From the NCBI GenBank assembly GCA_035644815.1, contig DASQNU010000240.1:60344-124343 (forward strand): 64,000 nt of DNA, in the 5' to 3' direction. Below, piece after piece: positions 1-8,646 of the stretch (positions are counted from its first letter, which is position 1; every line of letters starts with the position of its first letter). The position numbers and the translations under genes were made by a program. Origin of the DNA: Brevibacillus_F sp035644815 (GTDB taxonomy: Bacteria; Bacillota; Bacilli; Brevibacillales; Brevibacillaceae). Below the pieces are notes generated by a model that saw only the letters and a program-made list of their open reading frames with translations, had not been told where the DNA came from and made no database searches.

Positions 1-510
1 TAACCAATAGCTTTTTACATTCGTTTCTCCATTAAAAAAGTCTTTTTCCTGCGCTCGCGTAAACCCCAAACGCTCATACAATTTCACGGCTGCAACCATC
101 ATGTCAGTGGTGTGGAGATGCACGGTGGCTGCGTCTTTTTCCCTCAAGCGTTTGACACATTCCCGAATCAACCGCTCTGCAATCCCATTTCCTCTTGCTT
201 TGGGAGATACAGCCAAATATCGGATGATCGGCGTATGGATATTCAGCTCTGGCCGGTTATAAGCCACATCCGATGAATCGAACAGTTGTACACTGCCAAC
301 AATTTCTTGTCGCCAGCAAGCTACTAGAAACGCCATGGCATGACTTCCTTCGGCTGATTCAAGAATCTCTTGCTTGTATTGCTTCCATTTTTCAGCGCTC
401 AGATGCTGTTCATACTGCTCGTATGATTCGATCAAGTGTTTTCTGATTTGCTCTCGGTCCTGTGTCCACGCATCGCGGATGGTAATATCGTTTATGTAGA
501 GTACACGCAT
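1..510 (-). CDS. GNAT family N-acetyltransferase, SnaA-like (cut by left window edge)
   Basis: The frame opens at the ATG at 508-510 and stays open to base 1, giving 170 residues with no stop, so the C-terminus lies outside the window. The product reads as a GNAT fold: a beta strand with IRYLAVSPKARGNGIAERL (motif A, acetyl-CoA pyrophosphate loop, about residues 100-118) and then VAAVKLYERLGF (motif B, about 140-151). It lies 28 bp downstream of the metQ-type gene and is the last visible gene of the sulfur operon. By position and family it resembles B. subtilis SnaA (YtmI), which N-acetylates S-alkyl-cysteines before oxidative dealkylation. The fold is seen in the sequence; the substrate is inferred from neighbours. 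Confidence 0.85.
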   Translation of the reverse strand, partial: MRVLYINDITIRDAWTQDREQIRKHLIESYEQYEQHLSAEKWKQYKQEILESAEGSHAMAFLVACWRQEIVGSVQLFDSSDVAYNRPELNIHTPIIRYLAVSPKARGNGIAERLIRECVKRLREKDAATVHLHTTDMMVAAVKLYERLGFTRAQEKDFFNGETNVKSYWL

Positions 511-537
511 CCTATACCAGTCCTTCTTTTCAGCAAG

Positions 538-1407
538 TTAAAAGGCGGGGACGACAGCGACACCATATTTGTCCTCAATGAACTTCCTCACCTCTGGTGA
601 ATGGAGAGCTTTATCCAGCTTTTTGATGTCTTCGCGGTTTTCATCTCCTTTCCGGACAACGATGACATTGGCGTAAGGAGAGTTCGCATCTTCTCGAAAC
701 AACGCGCTTTTCGGATCGATATTTGCTTCCAAAACGACGTTTGTATTGATGACTGCACCGTCAAGATCAGGCAGCGCTCTTGGCAATGTAGCGGCCTCTG
801 CTTCCACGAATTCCAGTTTTTTCGGATTTTCTACGATATCCTTCGGGGTCGCTTCGTATGTGGTCAAACCGTCTTTCAGCTTGATCAGCCCTTGTTCCTG
901 CAGCAGAATCAGGGCGCGGTATTCGTTGGAAGGGTTGTTGGGGATACCGATTTTCGCCCCTTCTTTGATCTCATCCTTCGTTTTCAGCTTGTCGGAATAA
1001 AAACCAATTGGCTCTACATGCACCTTTGTCGTAACGGCGAAGTCGAAGCCTTTTTCATTTTTCACCGAATCCAGATACGGCACGTGCTGGAAAAAATTCG
1101 CGTCGATCTGGTTGTCCTTCAAGGCAGGATTAAGTTGACCTTCGTCATCCAGCACCACCACTTCCAGGTTCACGCCTTGCTCCTTCAGCTTCGGCTTGAT
1201 AAACTCCAAGATCTCTGCATGGGGTACGGGTGCTGCTCCTACCTTTACCGTTTTCGTTGGCTCAGACGCTTGATTCGTGCTCGCCGCTGCAGTCGTAGCA
1301 TTTACAGCTGTTCCTGCAGAATTCTGACTGTTTGAACCGCAACCCGCAAGCGCTACACTCATAATGACCAGAGCATACCAGATGACACCAAGACTTTTCT
1401 TACCCAT
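538..1407 (-). CDS. metQ: MetQ/NlpA-family substrate-binding lipoprotein
   Basis: Extracellular binding lipoprotein of a MetNIQ-type ABC importer, 289 residues. A hydrophobic signal peptide ends in a lipobox (ALAGC), predicting lipidation on the Cys and anchoring to the membrane. The body has the family features TVKVGAAPVPHAEIL and the DANFFQH/PYLD segment. The ATG at 1407 is preferred over an upstream TTG because a GGGAG ribosome-binding site sits 9 nt before it. It follows metI by 41 bp. Family members bind methionine or other sulfur amino acids. The sulfur-salvage neighbours suggest the ligand may be an S-substituted cysteine rather than methionine; that is inference. Confidence 0.9.
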   Translation of the reverse strand: MGKKSLGVIWYALVIMSVALAGCGSNSQNSAGTAVNATTAAASTNQASEPTKTVKVGAAPVPHAEILEFIKPKLKEQGVNLEVVVLDDEGQLNPALKDNQIDANFFQHVPYLDSVKNEKGFDFAVTTKVHVEPIGFYSDKLKTKDEIKEGAKIGIPNNPSNEYRALILLQEQGLIKLKDGLTTYEATPKDIVENPKKLEFVEAEAATLPRALPDLDGAVINTNVVLEANIDPKSALFREDANSPYANVIVVRKGDENREDIKKLDKALHSPEVRKFIEDKYGVAVVPAF

Positions 1408-1448
1408 AAGTTCCACTCCCTTTTTCAATCCTGTTTATTTGTCTTACG

Positions 1449-2117
1449 CTAATCAAATTTGTAACGCTTCTTGAGTAGTGATTTGGCGACCGAATCACCG
1501 GTCCATTGGATGATTTGGACCAAGAGGATAATAAGAAGGACTGTCGAGATCAGGACGTCTTCGCGAAACCGTTGATAGCCAAAGCGAATGGCCAGACTCC
1601 CCAGACCGCCTGCACCGATGGCACCCGCTACTGCCGTGAATTCGGTGATGCCAATGATACCGATCGTAATACCACGGACAAGAGCTGGCAGCGCTTCGGG
1701 AATCAGTACGCGGAAAATGATTGTGAACGGAGAAGCCCCTACGGATTTAGCTGCTTCAATTTTGCCTGTACTCACTTCCTTGAGTGAATTTTCAATGATC
1801 CGACTTAAAAAGGGCGCAGCCCCGATGGAAAGAGAGACAATGGCAGCTGTCGGTCCAAGAGTCGTACCAACAATGAAACGCGATAAAGGCAAAAGCAGCA
1901 CAATCAGGATGATAAACGGAAGGGACCGGACGGCATTAATGAGCGTTGCGATTGCTTTATTAAGCTTGGGCGCAGGAAAAAGGCTGCCTTTCTCTGTTAC
2001 CACTAACGTAACGCCCAGCATGATCCCCATGGCGAGGGCGAACAAGGATGACCAAAACACCATGTAAAGCGTTTCGAGGAGTCCCTCCCAAAGCAAGTCA
2101 ATCAGATCGCTGTTCAT
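1449..2117 (-). CDS. metI: MetI-type ABC transporter permease
   Basis: Membrane permease of the first MetNIQ importer, 222 residues, the usual family length, with about five hydrophobic segments. The cytoplasmic EAA loop that docks the ATPase is visible as SVGASPFTIIFRVLIPEALP (about residues 144-163). Its start codon overlaps the metN stop by 4 bases (2114-2117), so the two are translationally coupled. It presumably works with the ATPase at 2114-2899 and the lipoprotein at 538-1407. Confidence 0.93.
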   Translation of the reverse strand: MNSDLIDLLWEGLLETLYMVFWSSLFALAMGIMLGVTLVVTEKGSLFPAPKLNKAIATLINAVRSLPFIILIVLLLPLSRFIVGTTLGPTAAIVSLSIGAAPFLSRIIENSLKEVSTGKIEAAKSVGASPFTIIFRVLIPEALPALVRGITIGIIGITEFTAVAGAIGAGGLGSLAIRFGYQRFREDVLISTVLLIILLVQIIQWTGDSVAKSLLKKRYKFD

Positions 2118-2899
2118 ATCCCCGCCCCGGCTCCTTCCATCACATTTCGCTTGTCACGGTAATGGTCGATGATGTGGACAAATCGTTTGGCAGTATCACT
2201 TTGCGGATTCAGGAAAAATTTGTCCACCGTTCCCGTCTCGACGATCCTGCCCTTTTCTAGCACAGCCATGTTGTTGCATACGTGCTGCAGCACATCCAGT
2301 TCGTGCGTGATGAGCACGATCGTTAGCTTGAGTTTCTGGTTGATCACCTTTAACAGTTCTAATATGGAGTAAGTCGTCTGCGGATCGAGTGCGGATGTCG
2401 CTTCGTCGCTCAGCAGCAAATCTGGCTGATTAACCAGCGCTCTCGCAATACCGACGCGCTGCTTTTGACCGCCACTTAATTGGAAGGGATACGCATTCTC
2501 TTTGTCACTTAGCTGCACGAGATGTAAGATTTCCCTGACTTGTTGGTGGATGAACGGTTTCCGGTAACCGGCCACTTCCAGCGGGAAGGCCACGTTTTGA
2601 TACACCGTTTTCGCATCGAGGAGGTTGAACTGCTGAAAGATCATTCCGATTTTCTGGCGTGCCTTTCGCAGCTCTTTCTCCTGCAAATCGGTGATGACCT
2701 TGTCTCCGATCTGGATGGTGCCTGAGTCCGGTTCCTCCAGCCGATTGAGGCAGCGAATCAGTGTCGATTTCCCAGCACCGGAAAAACCGATAATCCCGAA
2801 GACATCCCCTTTTGGAATATACAGATTGATGTCTTGTAAAACAGGAATGGTGCCAGTTGTGGTTTTGTACGATTTATTGAGGTGCTGTATGTGTATCAT
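2114..2899 (-). CDS. metN: MetN-type ABC transporter ATPase, short form without NIL domain
   Basis: Nucleotide-binding subunit of the first MetNIQ importer, 261 residues. Walker A is GFSGAGKST (about residues 37-45), the signature is LSGGQKQRVGIARAL, and Walker B is LLLSDEATSALDP, followed by the switch histidine in VLITHELD. Canonical MetN has about 340 residues because a C-terminal ACT-like NIL domain binds methionine and inhibits transport. This protein stops after the ATPase core with only a short tail, so it should lack that feedback. The other MetN in the same operon (6996-8096) keeps the NIL domain. Its ATG overlaps the stop of the upstream M20 gene by 4 bases. Confidence 0.92.
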   Translation of the reverse strand: MIHIQHLNKSYKTTTGTIPVLQDINLYIPKGDVFGIIGFSGAGKSTLIRCLNRLEEPDSGTIQIGDKVITDLQEKELRKARQKIGMIFQQFNLLDAKTVYQNVAFPLEVAGYRKPFIHQQVREILHLVQLSDKENAYPFQLSGGQKQRVGIARALVNQPDLLLSDEATSALDPQTTYSILELLKVINQKLKLTIVLITHELDVLQHVCNNMAVLEKGRIVETGTVDKFFLNPQSDTAKRFVHIIDHYRDKRNVMEGAGAGI

Positions 2900-4062
2900 C
2901 CACTCATCCTTCCCGTTAGTGCGCTTTTGGCTAATTCGGAAAAATAGCGCGCACAGATGAAAAGAGCACGTTCATCCACCGTAAATCCGGGATGATGCCA
3001 TTCCTTCGTACCAGAAGTTCCGATGAAAATGAACGAACCGGGTACTTTTTCTTGGTAGTAGGCGAAATCTTCTCCCGCAAGAGACGGTTCGGGCTCTACC
3101 ACTTGCAAACCAACTTTGTGGGCAGTTTCAATCGACAGCTCTGTGAGCACAAAATCGTTTTGGACAGAAGGCGGTCCTTTAAACCACTTCAGGCTGACTT
3201 TGGCGTTATAAGCAGCTGCCACCCCTTCAATGATGGTCTGTATCCGTTTCGGTATAAGGGAGCGTACTTCTTCGTGAAACGTGCGCACGGTCCCTTCGAG
3301 CACCACTTTGTTCGGAATGACATTCCAGGTAGTGCCACCATGGATGGTCGTCACACTGACGACAGCTTGATCCAAGGGGCTGATGTTTCTACTGACAATG
3401 GATTGCAAAGCCGTTACCATTTGTGCGGCAGCAACAATCGGGTCAATGCCTGTATGCGGAATCGCGGCGTGTGTGCCGAGTCCCTCCACGACGATTTCGA
3501 AGCCGTCCACACTCGCCATCATGGCTCCCGATTTTATCCCGATCGTTCCGACTTCCAGATCGGGCTTATTATGCAACCCGAAGATCGCTTGAACACCCCT
3601 GAGTGCTCCTCTATCGATCAGAAGGGATGCCCCCGTTCCTTTTTCTTCTGCTGGCTGAAACAGGAATCGCACCGTTCCTGGCAGTGTGTCTTCCTGTTGT
3701 TTTAATAGAAAAGCGGCTCCAAGAATGACCGCGGCATGAAAATCATGGCCGCATGCATGCATATTTCCGAAGATTCTGGATGCATACGGAAGACCCGTCT
3801 CTTCTTGAATCGGCAATGCGTCGACATCCGCACGTAAGGCTATGATCGGGCCGTCATGTTTGCTCCCCACCTCTGCGATTACGCCGGTTGGTAAGGAGAG
3901 ATCGACAATCCGTATATCCGCCTCTTCCAGCCAACCGCGAATCGACTTGGTTGTTTCGAACTCTTCATTGGCCACTTCCGGGTATTGATGGAGGTGCCTG
4001 CGAATGGTAATCAGCTTTGTCTCCAATTCGATTGCTGCAGTTTCATGTGTTCGAGTCCCCAC
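2896..4062 (-). CDS. M20-family amidohydrolase / N-acyl amino acid deacylase (SndA/YxeP-like)
   Basis: Zinc or manganese-dependent M20D amidohydrolase, 388 residues from a GTG start with a GGAGAG ribosome-binding site. Metal-site motifs are visible: ALRADVDALPIQEETGLPY, MHACGHDFHAA (about 105-115) and FLFQPAEEKGTGA with the paired catalytic glutamates. A dimerisation domain sits in the middle. Family members hydrolyse N-acyl amino acids. In B. subtilis, SndA and YxeP deacetylate N-acetylcysteine or related intermediates at the end of S-alkyl or succino-cysteine salvage. The adjacent monooxygenase and GNAT gene support the same role here. The family is certain; the substrate is inferred. Confidence 0.88.
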   Translation of the reverse strand: MGTRTHETAAIELETKLITIRRHLHQYPEVANEEFETTKSIRGWLEEADIRIVDLSLPTGVIAEVGSKHDGPIIALRADVDALPIQEETGLPYASRIFGNMHACGHDFHAAVILGAAFLLKQQEDTLPGTVRFLFQPAEEKGTGASLLIDRGALRGVQAIFGLHNKPDLEVGTIGIKSGAMMASVDGFEIVVEGLGTHAAIPHTGIDPIVAAAQMVTALQSIVSRNISPLDQAVVSVTTIHGGTTWNVIPNKVVLEGTVRTFHEEVRSLIPKRIQTIIEGVAAAYNAKVSLKWFKGPPSVQNDFVLTELSIETAHKVGLQVVEPEPSLAGEDFAYYQEKVPGSFIFIGTSGTKEWHHPGFTVDERALFICARYFSELAKSALTGRMSG

Positions 4063-4079
4063 TCCTTTCTCTCCTTTCT

Positions 4080-5432
4080 TCAGAATTTCACTTGGGTCAA
4101 TGGCCGGCGTTGTTTCACTAAACGATTTTCTGGCTTGCGCAGCCCCAAATGATCACGCAGTGTGTCCCCTTCGTAATCCAAACGATATAAGCCTCTGTCC
4201 TGTAAAATCGGAATCACTTTATCGACGAATGCTTCCAGCCCTTGCGGAAGTATCGGAGCGATGAACATAAATCCGTCCGCTGCTCCCTCTGTAAACCATT
4301 TCTCCAACACATTTGCGATCTGGACCGGTGTGCCGATCGATTCCCGGTTGGCTCCCCCTTCCAACAAAGTGTACAGCTCGCGCAAGGTGGGGTTCTTCTT
4401 TCTGATCAGTTCCGTCATCCATTCAAAGTGACTCTGAATGCCGTTATCTGTGGGAAAGTCGACTTCTGCCGCCGGGGTGTCCAGGGTGTATTTGCTAAAA
4501 TCAACTTTGCCCAGATATCCAGACAAAAAGCGCAAGCCTTGCTCGGGCAGCAAAAGATCCTGTAATTGTCGGTGAATGGCATCGGCTTCTTCCTGCGTAT
4601 CCGCGATGATTGGGGATATGCCTTGGAGGATGTGGAGTTCATCCGGTGTACGGCCATATGCAAAGAGTCTGCTTTTCAGACTTTGATAGAACGCTTTTGC
4701 TCTGGCGAAATCCTTCACATGTGAAAAGACGACTTCTGCTGTACGTGCAGCCAATCGCTGCCCCGGCTCGGAAGCACCTGCTTGCACGATTACGGGCTGA
4801 CCTTGTTTGGAGCGGCCGATGTTAAGCGGGCCCTGGACGGAGTAGTACTTTCCTTTGTAATGCAGCCGATGCATTTTTGCTGGATCAAAGAAAACACCCG
4901 TTTCTTTGTCCTGTACGAATGCATCGTCCTCCCAAGAATCCCATAATCCTTGGACCACATCGATGAACTCTTCAGCGCGTTCATACCGATGATCGTGCTC
5001 CACATGGGCCTCGCGACTGAAATTGCGGCCGGTTTCACCAGTGGCATCACCGGTTGTGACCATATTCCAGCCCGCACGACCGCCGCTGATATGGTCGACG
5101 GAAGCAAACAGTCGTGCCAAATTGTACGGCTCATGATAGGTGGTCGAAGCCGTAGCGACCAGTCCGATTTTTGACGTAGCTCCAGCCAATGCGGCAAGCA
5201 AAGTCGTCGGTTCAAAGCGATTCAAAATATTCGGATGGGAGTCTTCATTTACGGCCAAGCTATCTGCGATAAAGGCGATATCAAACTTTCCGCGTTCTGC
5301 CGTCTGTGCCAAGCGTTTGTAGAACTCGAGATCGATACTCGCGTTTTTTGGTGCGGAAGGCAATCGCCACGATGCTACATGTATACCTGTACCCACCAAG
5401 TAAGCGGATAAGTGAATCTGCCTCTTTGTCAT
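4080..5432 (-). CDS. NtaA/SnaA/DszA-type flavin-dependent monooxygenase (CmoJ/YxeK-like)
   Basis: Class C flavin monooxygenase of the bacterial-luciferase-like fold, 450 residues from the ATG at 5432, which has a GGAAGAG ribosome-binding site. Family blocks are ERGKFDIAFIADSLAVNED, the FEPTTLLAALA strand, SGGRAGWNMVTTGD, and the insertion with YERAEEFIDVVQGLWDSW. These enzymes use FMNH2 from a separate reductase to cleave C-S or C-N bonds. CmoJ and YxeK of B. subtilis, in operons of similar content, dealkylate N-acetyl-S-alkyl-cysteine. It sits between the deacylase (17 bp downstream) and the second metQ. A paralogue lies at 9825-11177. A nitrilotriacetate- or dibenzothiophene-like substrate is not excluded. 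Confidence 0.88.
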   Translation of the reverse strand: MTKRQIHLSAYLVGTGIHVASWRLPSAPKNASIDLEFYKRLAQTAERGKFDIAFIADSLAVNEDSHPNILNRFEPTTLLAALAGATSKIGLVATASTTYHEPYNLARLFASVDHISGGRAGWNMVTTGDATGETGRNFSREAHVEHDHRYERAEEFIDVVQGLWDSWEDDAFVQDKETGVFFDPAKMHRLHYKGKYYSVQGPLNIGRSKQGQPVIVQAGASEPGQRLAARTAEVVFSHVKDFARAKAFYQSLKSRLFAYGRTPDELHILQGISPIIADTQEEADAIHRQLQDLLLPEQGLRFLSGYLGKVDFSKYTLDTPAAEVDFPTDNGIQSHFEWMTELIRKKNPTLRELYTLLEGGANRESIGTPVQIANVLEKWFTEGAADGFMFIAPILPQGLEAFVDKVIPILQDRGLYRLDYEGDTLRDHLGLRKPENRLVKQRRPLTQVKF

Positions 5433-5477
5433 GAGCGTCTCTTCCTTTCCTTCAGCATCATTCAACGGTCAGCACCG

Positions 5478-6314
5478 CTAGTTTTTGTAGGCATCTTTGA
5501 AGTTTTTCAGTTCTTCTACCGAGACTTGGGTCGGAATGTAGTTCCCTTTGTACGTTTCGGTGATAAAGTCCGATACCTCTTTTGATTGATAGATGGCCAC
5601 CAGCTTCTTCAGGTCCTCCCGATTCTCATTGTTCTTGGTAGTTGCGATCACATTGATATATGGCTTTGCAGTCTGTTTCTCATGAAAGATCGCGTCTTTT
5701 AAAAGGAAACCAGCTTCCACTGCGATCCCGTTATTGATAATCGAGGCGGCGACATCTTTCATGACACGTGGCGTATTCGCGCCCTCCACCGGGACAATCT
5801 CGAGATTTTTGGGATTTTCCTTGATTTTGTCTTCCCCGCCAAAACCATCGAAATTGTCCACGACCTTGATGAGTCCAGCTTCCTGCAAAAGAACCAGCGA
5901 TCGTCCCCAGTTTGAGTCATCATTCGGTACCGCGATCTTCGCATTGTCCGGAATGTCTTCGATTTTTTTGTATTTATCCGAATAAATACCGAGGGGGGCA
6001 ATAATGGTCGACCCGACCGGTACGATGTCCGAATTGTTCTTCGTATTAAATTGGTCGAGGAAAGCAACGTGCTGAAAAGCATTCGCGTCGATGTCTCCTT
6101 CGAGCAGGACTGTGTTCGGATTCACATTCGCATTAAACTGCACCACTTCAATGTGCAGACCTTGTTTTTCCGCTTGCGCCTTCACGAAATCCCACGTACG
6201 GCTTTCCGATCCCCGGATACCAATTTTCAGTCTTGATTCTTCCGCTTGCGTAGCGCAACCTGCTGCCACCAGCGAGATGATTGCCATGAAGAAGAACATC
6301 GCTAATTTTTTCAT
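5478..6314 (-). CDS. metQ: second MetQ/NlpA-family substrate-binding lipoprotein
   Basis: Binding lipoprotein of the second MetNIQ importer, 278 residues. The ATG at 6314 is chosen because it follows a GGAGAG site and gives a clean signal peptide ending in VAAGC; an in-frame start further upstream would add 39 non-signal residues. The mature part is diverged from the 538-1407 protein: it starts RLKIGIRGSESRTWDFVK where the first has TVKVGAAPVPHAEIL. The two importers therefore probably bind different ligands. It lies 28 bp after its permease gene. Confidence 0.88.
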   Translation of the reverse strand: MKKLAMFFFMAIISLVAAGCATQAEESRLKIGIRGSESRTWDFVKAQAEKQGLHIEVVQFNANVNPNTVLLEGDIDANAFQHVAFLDQFNTKNNSDIVPVGSTIIAPLGIYSDKYKKIEDIPDNAKIAVPNDDSNWGRSLVLLQEAGLIKVVDNFDGFGGEDKIKENPKNLEIVPVEGANTPRVMKDVAASIINNGIAVEAGFLLKDAIFHEKQTAKPYINVIATTKNNENREDLKKLVAIYQSKEVSDFITETYKGNYIPTQVSVEELKNFKDAYKN

Positions 6315-6342
6315 AAATGAATCTCTCCTGTCTTTTCTTGCG

Positions 6343-6993
6343 TTATTTCCGCCGGATCTTTCGTGCCAGGACGTTACCGAAGGATTGTAAGCTTTGCACC
6401 ATGATGACCAGAATGACAACGGTCGTGACAATCGTAATGGTGCTAAACCGCTGGTGTCCGTAAGTAATGGCTAGATCACCAATACCACCGCCACCGACTG
6501 CACCCGCCATTGCTGTTGCACCGATCAAGCCTATCGTAGCGGTCGTAATGCTGAGGACGAGAGAGCCAAGGGTTTCCGGGATGAGAAAGCGGAAAATGAT
6601 TTGCAGCGGAGTTGCTCCCATCGCTTCAGCCGCTTCGATGATTCCTGCATTCACTTCCAGCAAGGAGTTTTCTACCAAACGGGCGATGTATGGCCCCGTG
6701 TAGATGACCAAAGGCACAATCGCTGCTGTCGTACCAATGGAGGTTCCGACGATTAGTCTCGTAAAAGGAATGATCGCCACCAGCAAAATGATGAATGGTA
6801 CAGAGCGAAACACATTGATGATGGGATTCAAGATCGAAAAGACGGCTTGATTCTCTAAAATATGTCCCTTGCGTGTAACGACCAATAATATGCCCAGCGG
6901 AAGGCCGATCACCGTCGCAAACACCAATGAGACACCCACCATATAGAGCGTTTCGTAGATCGCTTGGATGACTTGAGCAGAAGTGACTTCCAT
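6343..6993 (-). CDS. metI: second MetI-type ABC transporter permease
   Basis: Permease of the second importer, 216 residues with about five membrane segments. The EAA loop is AMGATPLQIIFRFLIPETLG (about residues 138-157). It is separated from the upstream ATPase gene by 2 bases and from the binding-protein gene by 28 bases, so the three form a MetN-MetI-MetQ unit. Confidence 0.92.
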   Translation of the reverse strand: MEVTSAQVIQAIYETLYMVGVSLVFATVIGLPLGILLVVTRKGHILENQAVFSILNPIINVFRSVPFIILLVAIIPFTRLIVGTSIGTTAAIVPLVIYTGPYIARLVENSLLEVNAGIIEAAEAMGATPLQIIFRFLIPETLGSLVLSITTATIGLIGATAMAGAVGGGGIGDLAITYGHQRFSTITIVTTVVILVIMVQSLQSFGNVLARKIRRK

Positions 6994-6995
6994 CG

Positions 6996-8096
6996 TTACA
7001 GGATCTCCTTTACAATGGCATTTTGTTGGAGCATAAACTGATACGCACGAGTAATTTCTGGTTCACTGCCTTGCAGTTCGACGATCAAGTTTCCAAACGG
7101 TGTTCCTTGCAGCTCCGTGATGTTTCCGAACAACACATTGGCATCGCAATGGAACCGTTTTGCCACTTGAGAGATCATCGGTTGACCCGAGTGTTCGCCG
7201 ATAAACTGAATCTTGAAGATTCTCGATTGCCCCCGGTTGACTTCCAGAATCCTGAATACGCTGGGGGGAATATCATCCCGAACAACCGATTTGACAAAAT
7301 TACGAGCCGTCTCGGTCTGTGGATTCGCGAATACATCGAGTACATTTCCCAGTTCTATCACTTCGCCTTGACTCATGACTGCTACTCTGTTGCAAACTTC
7401 TTTGATGACATTCATTTCATGGGTGATCATGAGGATGGTAATGTTGTACTCCTTGTTCACTCTTTTTAACAGTTGCAGGATGGACGCTGTTGTTTCCGGA
7501 TCCAAAGCCGATGTGGCTTCGTCGCACAAGAGAATCGACGGATTCGTCGCAAGTGCCCTGGCGATTCCCACCCTCTGCTTTTGCCCGCCGGATAGCTGAT
7601 CCGGATAATTCTTCGCTTTCTCTGTCAATCCAACAAACGACAATAACTCGATGACACGATCTTGTATCTGTTTTTTCGGTGTCTGACTGAGGATAAGCGG
7701 CATCGCCACATTTTCAAACACTGTCTTCGTCTCCAATAGGTGAAACTGCTGAAAAATCATCCCGATATCCTTCTTGGTGTTTCGGAGTTCTTTCACGGAT
7801 AATTTCGTTACATCTTTACCATCGACAATCACTTTGCCCGATGTGGGGCGTTCTAGCAGGTTCACGGTACGAAGCAAGGTACTTTTCCCCGCACCGCTAA
7901 AGCCGATGACGCCGAAGATGTCTCCTTTTTTCACGGTAAAGGTTACGCCTTTTAAGGCCACGGTTGTTTTTTCGTTGCTTGTAAATACTTTATGAACATC
8001 GTGAAATTCGATCATGCTGGTGTTTGTTTCACTATGGATGCCAATAGGTGAATGTGTCGTAATCGTTGTTTCCAGAACACTCGGACCGTTCCCCAT
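6996..8096 (-). CDS. metN: second MetN-type ABC transporter ATPase, full length with NIL domain
   Basis: ATPase of the second importer, 366 residues from the ATG at 8096, which has an AGGAGG site 7 nt upstream; another in-frame ATG lies at 8015. Walker A is GFSGAGKST, the signature LSGGQKQRVGIARAL and Walker B ILLCDEATSALDP. After the core, a C-terminal region from about residue 270 ends in an ACT-like NIL domain (RIFKIQFIGEHSGQPMISQV ... GNLIVELQGSEPE), which binds the transported amino acid in characterised MetN proteins and inhibits uptake. The 25 or so residues before the ABC domain are an unusual N-terminal extension. A 25-bp gap follows the glutaredoxin-like gene. Confidence 0.92.
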   Translation of the reverse strand: MGNGPSVLETTITTHSPIGIHSETNTSMIEFHDVHKVFTSNEKTTVALKGVTFTVKKGDIFGVIGFSGAGKSTLLRTVNLLERPTSGKVIVDGKDVTKLSVKELRNTKKDIGMIFQQFHLLETKTVFENVAMPLILSQTPKKQIQDRVIELLSFVGLTEKAKNYPDQLSGGQKQRVGIARALATNPSILLCDEATSALDPETTASILQLLKRVNKEYNITILMITHEMNVIKEVCNRVAVMSQGEVIELGNVLDVFANPQTETARNFVKSVVRDDIPPSVFRILEVNRGQSRIFKIQFIGEHSGQPMISQVAKRFHCDANVLFGNITELQGTPFGNLIVELQGSEPEITRAYQFMLQQNAIVKEIL

Positions 8097-8121
8097 CCCT
8101 TTTCCTCCTAACCATTTGACT

Positions 8122-8379
8122 TTACTTGATGGATAATAGCGACTCGAGGCGATCCAGCTCTGTATAACGCAAAGCCTCATATTTGCCGTTTCCGCCGATT
8201 TCAACGACCGGAATGTAACGAGTGCCATATTTGATTTCCAGCACATCACGGAGAACGTCTTTTCCTTCCACATCAATCCATTCGTACGGGTGATTTTGTG
8301 CTTCCAAAACCGCCTTGACATCGGAGCAATACGAGCTACCGTTTTTTCCCCATAAGATCACTTTTTGTTTTGTTGACAT
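8122..8379 (-). CDS. glutaredoxin-like protein (CmoI/YtnI-like)
   Basis: Small thioredoxin-fold protein of 85 residues; the second of two close ATGs (8379) is preferred because its spacing to the AGGAGG-type site is normal. It begins KVILWGKNGSSYCSDVKAVL, the glutaredoxin beta-alpha unit. The usual CPYC is replaced by SSYC, so only one active-site cysteine remains. The cis-proline segment is TRYIPVVEI. It is the first gene of the sulfur operon. B. subtilis CmoI (YtnI) is a glutaredoxin-like partner encoded with the CmoJ monooxygenase and SndA, which fits this setting. Its biochemical role is inferred. Confidence 0.82.
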   Translation of the reverse strand: MSTKQKVILWGKNGSSYCSDVKAVLEAQNHPYEWIDVEGKDVLRDVLEIKYGTRYIPVVEIGGNGKYEALRYTELDRLESLLSIK

Positions 8380-8427
8380 GTACATTTCCTCCCTCTCCCT
8401 GATTACTGACCATCGAAAACAAAAAAA

Positions 8428-8475
8428 GACTCCCTGCCTTGGATTGGCAGGAAGTCTCCAGTTGACTGGTCGACT
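8428..8475 (-). promoter_or_regulatory. leader attenuator of the sulfur operon: antiterminator-like hairpin overlapping a terminator
   Basis: Read on the minus strand, an 11-bp terminator stem (5' arm 8456-8446, 3' arm 8438-8428, one G-U pair) is followed by seven U. Its first four bases, GACT (8456-8453), can instead pair with AGTC at 8475-8472. That forms a two-part hairpin: AGTC, bulge GA, stem CCAG, loop TCAA, stem CTGG, bulge A, GACT. The two folds exclude each other. It lies about 25 nt after the predicted transcription start and 49 bp before the first gene. The pairing is seen directly; the regulatory role is inferred. The same element recurs at 8647-8709 and 11239-11285. Confidence 0.8.
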
Positions 8476-8505
8476 AACAAATTAATTCATATCGGATTAC
8501 TTGGG

Positions 8506-8534
8506 ATATTACCATCCTCCATCTTTTCCGTCAA
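8506..8534 (-). promoter_or_regulatory. sigma-A promoter of the sulfur operon
   Basis: On the minus strand, TTGACG (8534-8529), a 17-bp spacer and TAATAT (8511-8506). Predicted start is near 8499, giving a leader of about 120 nt that contains the attenuator. No other promoter is apparent between here and the left edge, so ten genes probably share it. Confidence 0.8.
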
Positions 8535-8582
8535 CCATATTTTCCTTGAGAATGATGAGCAATCCGAACGATCAAGTAGCCA

Positions 8583-8611
8583 TTGACAACATGGTGATTT
8601 ACCGATAAAAT
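8583..8611 (+). promoter_or_regulatory. sigma-A promoter of the divergent monooxygenase gene
   Basis: TTGACA (8583-8588), a 17-bp spacer and TAAAAT (8606-8611). Predicted start is near 8618, about 29 nt before the leader element at 8647. It is back to back with the minus-strand promoter at 8506-8534, so a shared DNA-bound regulator between them is also possible. Confidence 0.82.
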
Positions 8612-8646
8612 CCAAGCAAATAACTAGGAAAACAAAATCAAGTGCT

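Noticed and set aside
601..1335. A 244-codon plus-strand frame opposite the first metQ
   Set aside because: It is a shadow of metQ: rich in Cys, Phe and Arg, with no ribosome-binding site.
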